In this document: positions 41,417 through 43,965 of the stretch, piece by piece | Layout: every line of letters starts with the position of its first letter | Position numbering within the stretch: position 1 is the first letter of the stretch | Origin: a virus | Length of the DNA: 43,965 nucleotides | Strand: one strand, 5' to 3' | Virus record (IMG/VR): IMGVR_UViG_3300047494_000177 | Location: 1 to 43,965 of that record | The notes under the pieces: generated by a model | Database searches by the model: none | What the model was told of the DNA's origin: nothing | What the model saw: only the letters and a program-made list of their open reading frames with translations | Program-made: the position numbers and the translations under genes

Positions 41417-41626
41417 ATGGCAGAAAAGAAGAAACGATCTCGCGGTCGCCCAAAGAGCGATCTTAAGATGAAGAGCCAGCTCAACGTCCGCGTTGATGAC
41501 GAGATGCGTGAAGCAATCGACGCCTACCGCGAGAAGTACGGGGTCGAGTACAATCTGCGAGAAGTGTCAGACGCCGTCCGCCACATGCTCGGCCGCACTT
41601 TGCGATCTGAGGGGATGCTGAAATAA
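41417..41626 (+). CDS. Ribbon-helix-helix transcriptional regulator
   Basis: The product has 69 residues. A basic tail (AEKKKRSRGRPKSDLKMK) precedes the strand QLNVRVDDEM and the two helices REAIDAYREKYGVEYNLREV and SDAVRHMLGRTLRS: the Arc/CopG arrangement, in which strands insert into the major groove. ATG 41417 is chosen over GTG 41414. It is divergent from the reverse-strand cassette and probably represses its own promoter and that of the cassette. Confidence 0.75.
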   Translation: MAEKKKRSRGRPKSDLKMKSQLNVRVDDEMREAIDAYREKYGVEYNLREVSDAVRHMLGRTLRSEGMLK

Positions 41627-41632
41627 ACCGAC

Positions 41633-41893
41633 ATGCCGCCGATCGAACTCTTTCAACTTCTTGAGCGGGCGAGCATAAGCGGTTCACGTTCCACTGTTTT
41701 GAATCCGCTATTGCGGATTGTCGCCGCGATTGGATCGATCGCCGTCGCGATCATCTACGCAAAAGGGCCAACTTGGTTACTTGTCATTATCGCGATCGCG
41801 TTCTCGCTGGTCGTGGCTATGTCGCTTGTCTTTTACGTTTTGTATGCCTTGAAATCGCCTGACCTGCTGCGATCCGAACGATGTTGTGGCTGA
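41633..41893 (+). CDS. Small membrane protein with two spans
   Basis: The product has 86 residues. Two hydrophobic segments (PLLRIVAAIGSIAVAIIYA and WLLVIIAIAFSLVVAMSLVF) flank a short loop. It follows the regulator by 6 nt and overlaps the next gene's GTG start. A superinfection or membrane-stress role is possible in such a cassette but is not shown. Confidence 0.55.
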   Translation: MPPIELFQLLERASISGSRSTVLNPLLRIVAAIGSIAVAIIYAKGPTWLLVIIAIAFSLVVAMSLVFYVLYALKSPDLLRSERCCG

Positions 41894-42119
41894 TCATATT
41901 TTACGAATGGATAACGCTTGGCGGATGATCCTTTGGCAGCAGCCGGTGGGCGACGGCGAATTTCTCGCGTCTACGGCCGAATTTCCCAACGTCACCGCGA
42001 ACGCAAAGACGGCAGATGCCTGCGTGAAACAGCTTCGCGCCTCTATCGCCGAGACGATCATTCACGCCATTGAGCGTGGGATGAAGTTTCCGGGTCGTGA
42101 TCAGGGTGCCCTTGGCTGA
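41886..42119 (+). CDS. HicB-like small protein
   Basis: The product has 77 residues from GTG 41886; ATG 41907, in the same frame, is an alternative. The pattern GEFLASTAEFPNVTANAKTA then ADACVKQLRASIAETI and KFPGRDQ resembles HicB antitoxin-type domains (partial RNase H fold: 'G-x-F-x-A-x-x-P-(D/N)-x-x-x-x-x-x-T-x-x-x-A'). No HicA-like toxin gene lies next to it, so it may be an orphan or an unrelated domain of the same fold. Confidence 0.55.
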   Translation: MADHILRMDNAWRMILWQQPVGDGEFLASTAEFPNVTANAKTADACVKQLRASIAETIIHAIERGMKFPGRDQGALG

Positions 42120-42417
42120 AAAGTCTGATCTTGAAAAATCCCACCAGAAAAAGAACAACAACGACTATCACCACGATCACCAGCGCCCTGATCCAAAAAA
42201 GAATCTTGACTGAATGCGGGCTTGGCGACAGACGGTGCGCGGTCTTAGACCGCTGAAGCACTTTCGGAATTTCGTTCGTGTAAAGCTCGATGCTGACAAC
42301 TGAAACGCCCTGTTCGTCTGCCCATGATCTGGCATCCGCGCTAGACGGAAAATTTACGATGCGAACAACGTCTTCGCCAGTGTCCTTCAGGACTCCCTCG
42401 ATTATCCATTCCGGCAT
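42058..42417 (-). CDS. Membrane protein with a soluble N-terminal domain
   Basis: The product has 119 residues. Residues 1-50 (PEWIIEGVLKDTGEDVVRIV, then ADARSWADEQGVSVVSIEL) form a strand-helix-strand unit that I have seen mostly in bacterial, notably planctomycete, proteins. A long hydrophobic segment (IRALVIVVIVVVVLFLVGFF) follows. It overlaps the HicB-like gene by 62 nt on the other strand. It could be host-derived cargo. Confidence 0.5.
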   Translation of the reverse strand: MPEWIIEGVLKDTGEDVVRIVNFPSSADARSWADEQGVSVVSIELYTNEIPKVLQRSKTAHRLSPSPHSVKILFWIRALVIVVIVVVVLFLVGFFKIRLFSQGHPDHDPETSSHAQWRE

Positions 42418-42463
42418 TCGGTCGATGATGGCCAGAGACGTCTAAAAACTCAATAGGAAAATT

Positions 42464-43965
42464 ATGCCTGACGAATTAACGGGATCAGAACAAGAACTCG
42501 GCGGCGTCGTTGTTGTCATTTCCGCAGACGTGAGCGGATTAAAAGCCGCAGATCAGCAGGCGAAAGAGATTGCCAAGGGTATCGATGCCACCAAAGCAAA
42601 CATTAAGGTCGACGCGGACACCACCGCCGTCGGCCCGAAAATCGCCGCCGCCAAACAGCAGATCGTTGCAGCCGGCGGATCAATCCGTCTCGCTCCTGTC
42701 GTAGATACCAAAGCATTCGAGCGGGCGGCATCGACAATTCAGAACACCAACATCCGTCTCGCTCCTGTCGACACCAAAGCGGTGGTCGAAAGCGTATCTC
42801 AGCTGAAGGCGCAGGTAAGCAACACTGTCCTTACGCCTCGATTTACACCGTTCGAAGCGTCACTCCGCAAAGAAATGGCGAGCGCAATTCGCTCGATGAA
42901 GCACCAAGCGGAAACGGCCAATATCAACGTTGAAGTAAAGAAGCGGCTATTTGGAGATAGTTCTTCGCCGAGTTCGGAGGAGATTGGCGAAGATTTGAAT
43001 AAAACCAAAGACACCGACAGAGATCGCATGAGCGGGCGCCGTGGGCGCAACGGTTCTAGTGGATCAGGAGGTGGCGGACAACGGGGCGGCGGTTTCGGTG
43101 GCGCTGATGATGACGGAATTAACCCTCGCCGTGATTTGTTCTCCGCCCGCGGCTTAGGTCCATTGGTCGGCGGCGTTACATCGTTGATTGCCGCCGAAAA
43201 GTTATACTCGATGACCCTTGAGGCGCAACAGTCTTATCTGACTGAGCATCATCCCGAAGACATCTTGCGACAACTGAGCCGCCCGGGAGAACTGCATGAT
43301 CTGCAAAGCGACGTCGGCATGCAGCAGGCGGCGCAGCGCCTTGCATCAGCTAAAGCGATCGCCAGCGCGCCGAATATCGTTAACTACGTTCCGTTTCTCG
43401 GAGGACTGATTGAGCGTGAAAATCAGCAGAGGGTGGTTAGAGCCGACAAGGGCATGGAGGCTAGACAAGTAGCCTTGCAAATGAGTGATGAGGCGGAGTC
43501 TGAAAGGGTGGCTACTCAAGGGACTGCTGGAGACGGCTTGCGGCTGGAGATTGATCGACGCGACCGACGAAATCAATCCATTCTTCAAGCGAATCCAAAC
43601 GCGCTCACCGCCAGCGACCAGCGAGCGATTTGGAATCAAGATCGTACTGATGCCGCTCAGGCGGATCGGCTAGACGCAGCTCGGGATATCACCAACTCGC
43701 TAAACGAAAAAATAAACACGCAGCAGCGGTCTGCGATTCAGGCCAAAGGTCTAAATCTACAGTCATCAGAGCAATACGTTATCGCCCGTAGCGCGCAGAG
43801 GCTGGAGTTGCAGGCAAGATATACCGCAGAAGAGGCTGCCATCAAAAACGATCCCGAACGCAAACAGAGATCTTCTGTCGATGCCTCGGCTATTGATTTG
43901 TTTGACCAAGAAACCGGCGTCGAATATGGCTACCAACAACGTGCGGAGCGACACATCGTGAGCGG
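42464..43965 (+). CDS. Tape measure protein, N-terminal part (cut by window end)
   Basis: AGGAAA precedes ATG 42464; the frame stays open for 500 codons to the window edge. The start (DELTGSEQELGGVVVVISAD, VSGLKAADQQAKEI) is the usual N-terminus of tape measure proteins, followed by helical repeats, a Gly/Arg-rich linker (GGGGQRGGGFGGADDDG) and long alpha-helix. It sets tail length and is normally next to the chaperone genes; here an accessory region separates them. Confidence 0.8.
   Translation, partial: MPDELTGSEQELGGVVVVISADVSGLKAADQQAKEIAKGIDATKANIKVDADTTAVGPKIAAAKQQIVAAGGSIRLAPVVDTKAFERAASTIQNTNIRLAPVDTKAVVESVSQLKAQVSNTVLTPRFTPFEASLRKEMASAIRSMKHQAETANINVEVKKRLFGDSSSPSSEEIGEDLNKTKDTDRDRMSGRRGRNGSSGSGGGGQRGGGFGGADDDGINPRRDLFSARGLGPLVGGVTSLIAAEKLYSMTLEAQQSYLTEHHPEDILRQLSRPGELHDLQSDVGMQQAAQRLASAKAIASAPNIVNYVPFLGGLIERENQQRVVRADKGMEARQVALQMSDEAESERVATQGTAGDGLRLEIDRRDRRNQSILQANPNALTASDQRAIWNQDRTDAAQADRLDAARDITNSLNEKINTQQRSAIQAKGLNLQSSEQYVIARSAQRLELQARYTAEEAAIKNDPERKQRSSVDASAIDLFDQETGVEYGYQQRAERHIVS
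42683..42769 (+). repeat. Two 18-nt direct repeats in the tape measure gene
   Basis: ATCCGTCTCGCTCCTGTC occurs at 42683-42700 and 42752-42769, 69 nt apart, so the peptide IRLAPV is repeated with period 23 residues. The exact DNA identity suggests a recent duplication within the helical repeat region. Confidence 0.7.

Noticed and set aside
41886-42417. HicAB toxin-antitoxin pair
   Set aside because: A HicB-like domain is plausible, but the neighbouring reverse-strand gene is a membrane protein and does not resemble the HicA fold; no small toxin is adjacent.

Overview
The window is a stretch of a tailed double-stranded DNA phage (or prophage) genome with an HK97-type head and, most likely, a siphovirus-type tail. 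Small terminase, large terminase, portal/MuF, prohead protease, major capsid protein, head-tail connector, closure protein, gp10-like tail completion protein, tail terminator, tail tube, frameshifted tail assembly chaperone and the start of the tape measure follow one another on the + strand. GC content is fairly high. The adhesins carry SdrD-B-like, PKD-like, LamG-like, beta-helix and fibronectin-like domains, and glycosyltransferases are unusually many. Together these suggest a host in the Planctomycetes or a related environmental group, but this is inference. No integrase, lysogeny or replication gene is visible here.

Layout. 1-3250: a truncated gene end, a reverse-strand ribbon-helix-helix-like regulator, several small early-type genes (a zinc-motif protein, an HTH protein, a sigma region 4-like protein) and a glycosyltransferase, closed by a tRNA-like element whose anticodon arm is a long GAGA-capped hairpin. 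3570-8250: a dense run of tiny, often ATGA-coupled genes, many with membrane segments, plausibly including the holin and spanin functions, plus an HNH nuclease. 8277-17858: large adhesins and tail fibres, two of them with N-terminal signal-like sequences. 17858-27148: ParB-like protein, terminase, a three-domain portal/2H-phosphoesterase/MuF protein, zinc-ribbon protein, protease, a second partial tRNA-like element, and the capsid protein. 27289-37728: head-tail module with two sugar-transfer genes inserted, ending in the tail tube and a chaperone pair with a slippery A AAC CCT heptamer. 37759-42420: an accessory region, mostly on the reverse strand, that separates the chaperone from the tape measure. 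42464 to the end: the tape measure protein, cut by the window edge.

The most unusual content is in the reverse-strand accessory region. Two neighbouring genes share the same leader architecture: GGC cores repeated in strict 5-nt phase (11 and 13 units), then exactly 3 nt, CCAAGG, and a 5-bp/4-nt hairpin, followed by the ribosome binding site and start. The two hairpin stems differ in sequence but both pair. Upstream of the second leader, two hairpins have loops that are complementary to each other over about 14 bp, so the RNA could form an intramolecular kissing or pseudoknotted structure. A ribbon-helix-helix gene with an almost leaderless promoter and paired direct repeats flanks the cassette and is the obvious candidate regulator.
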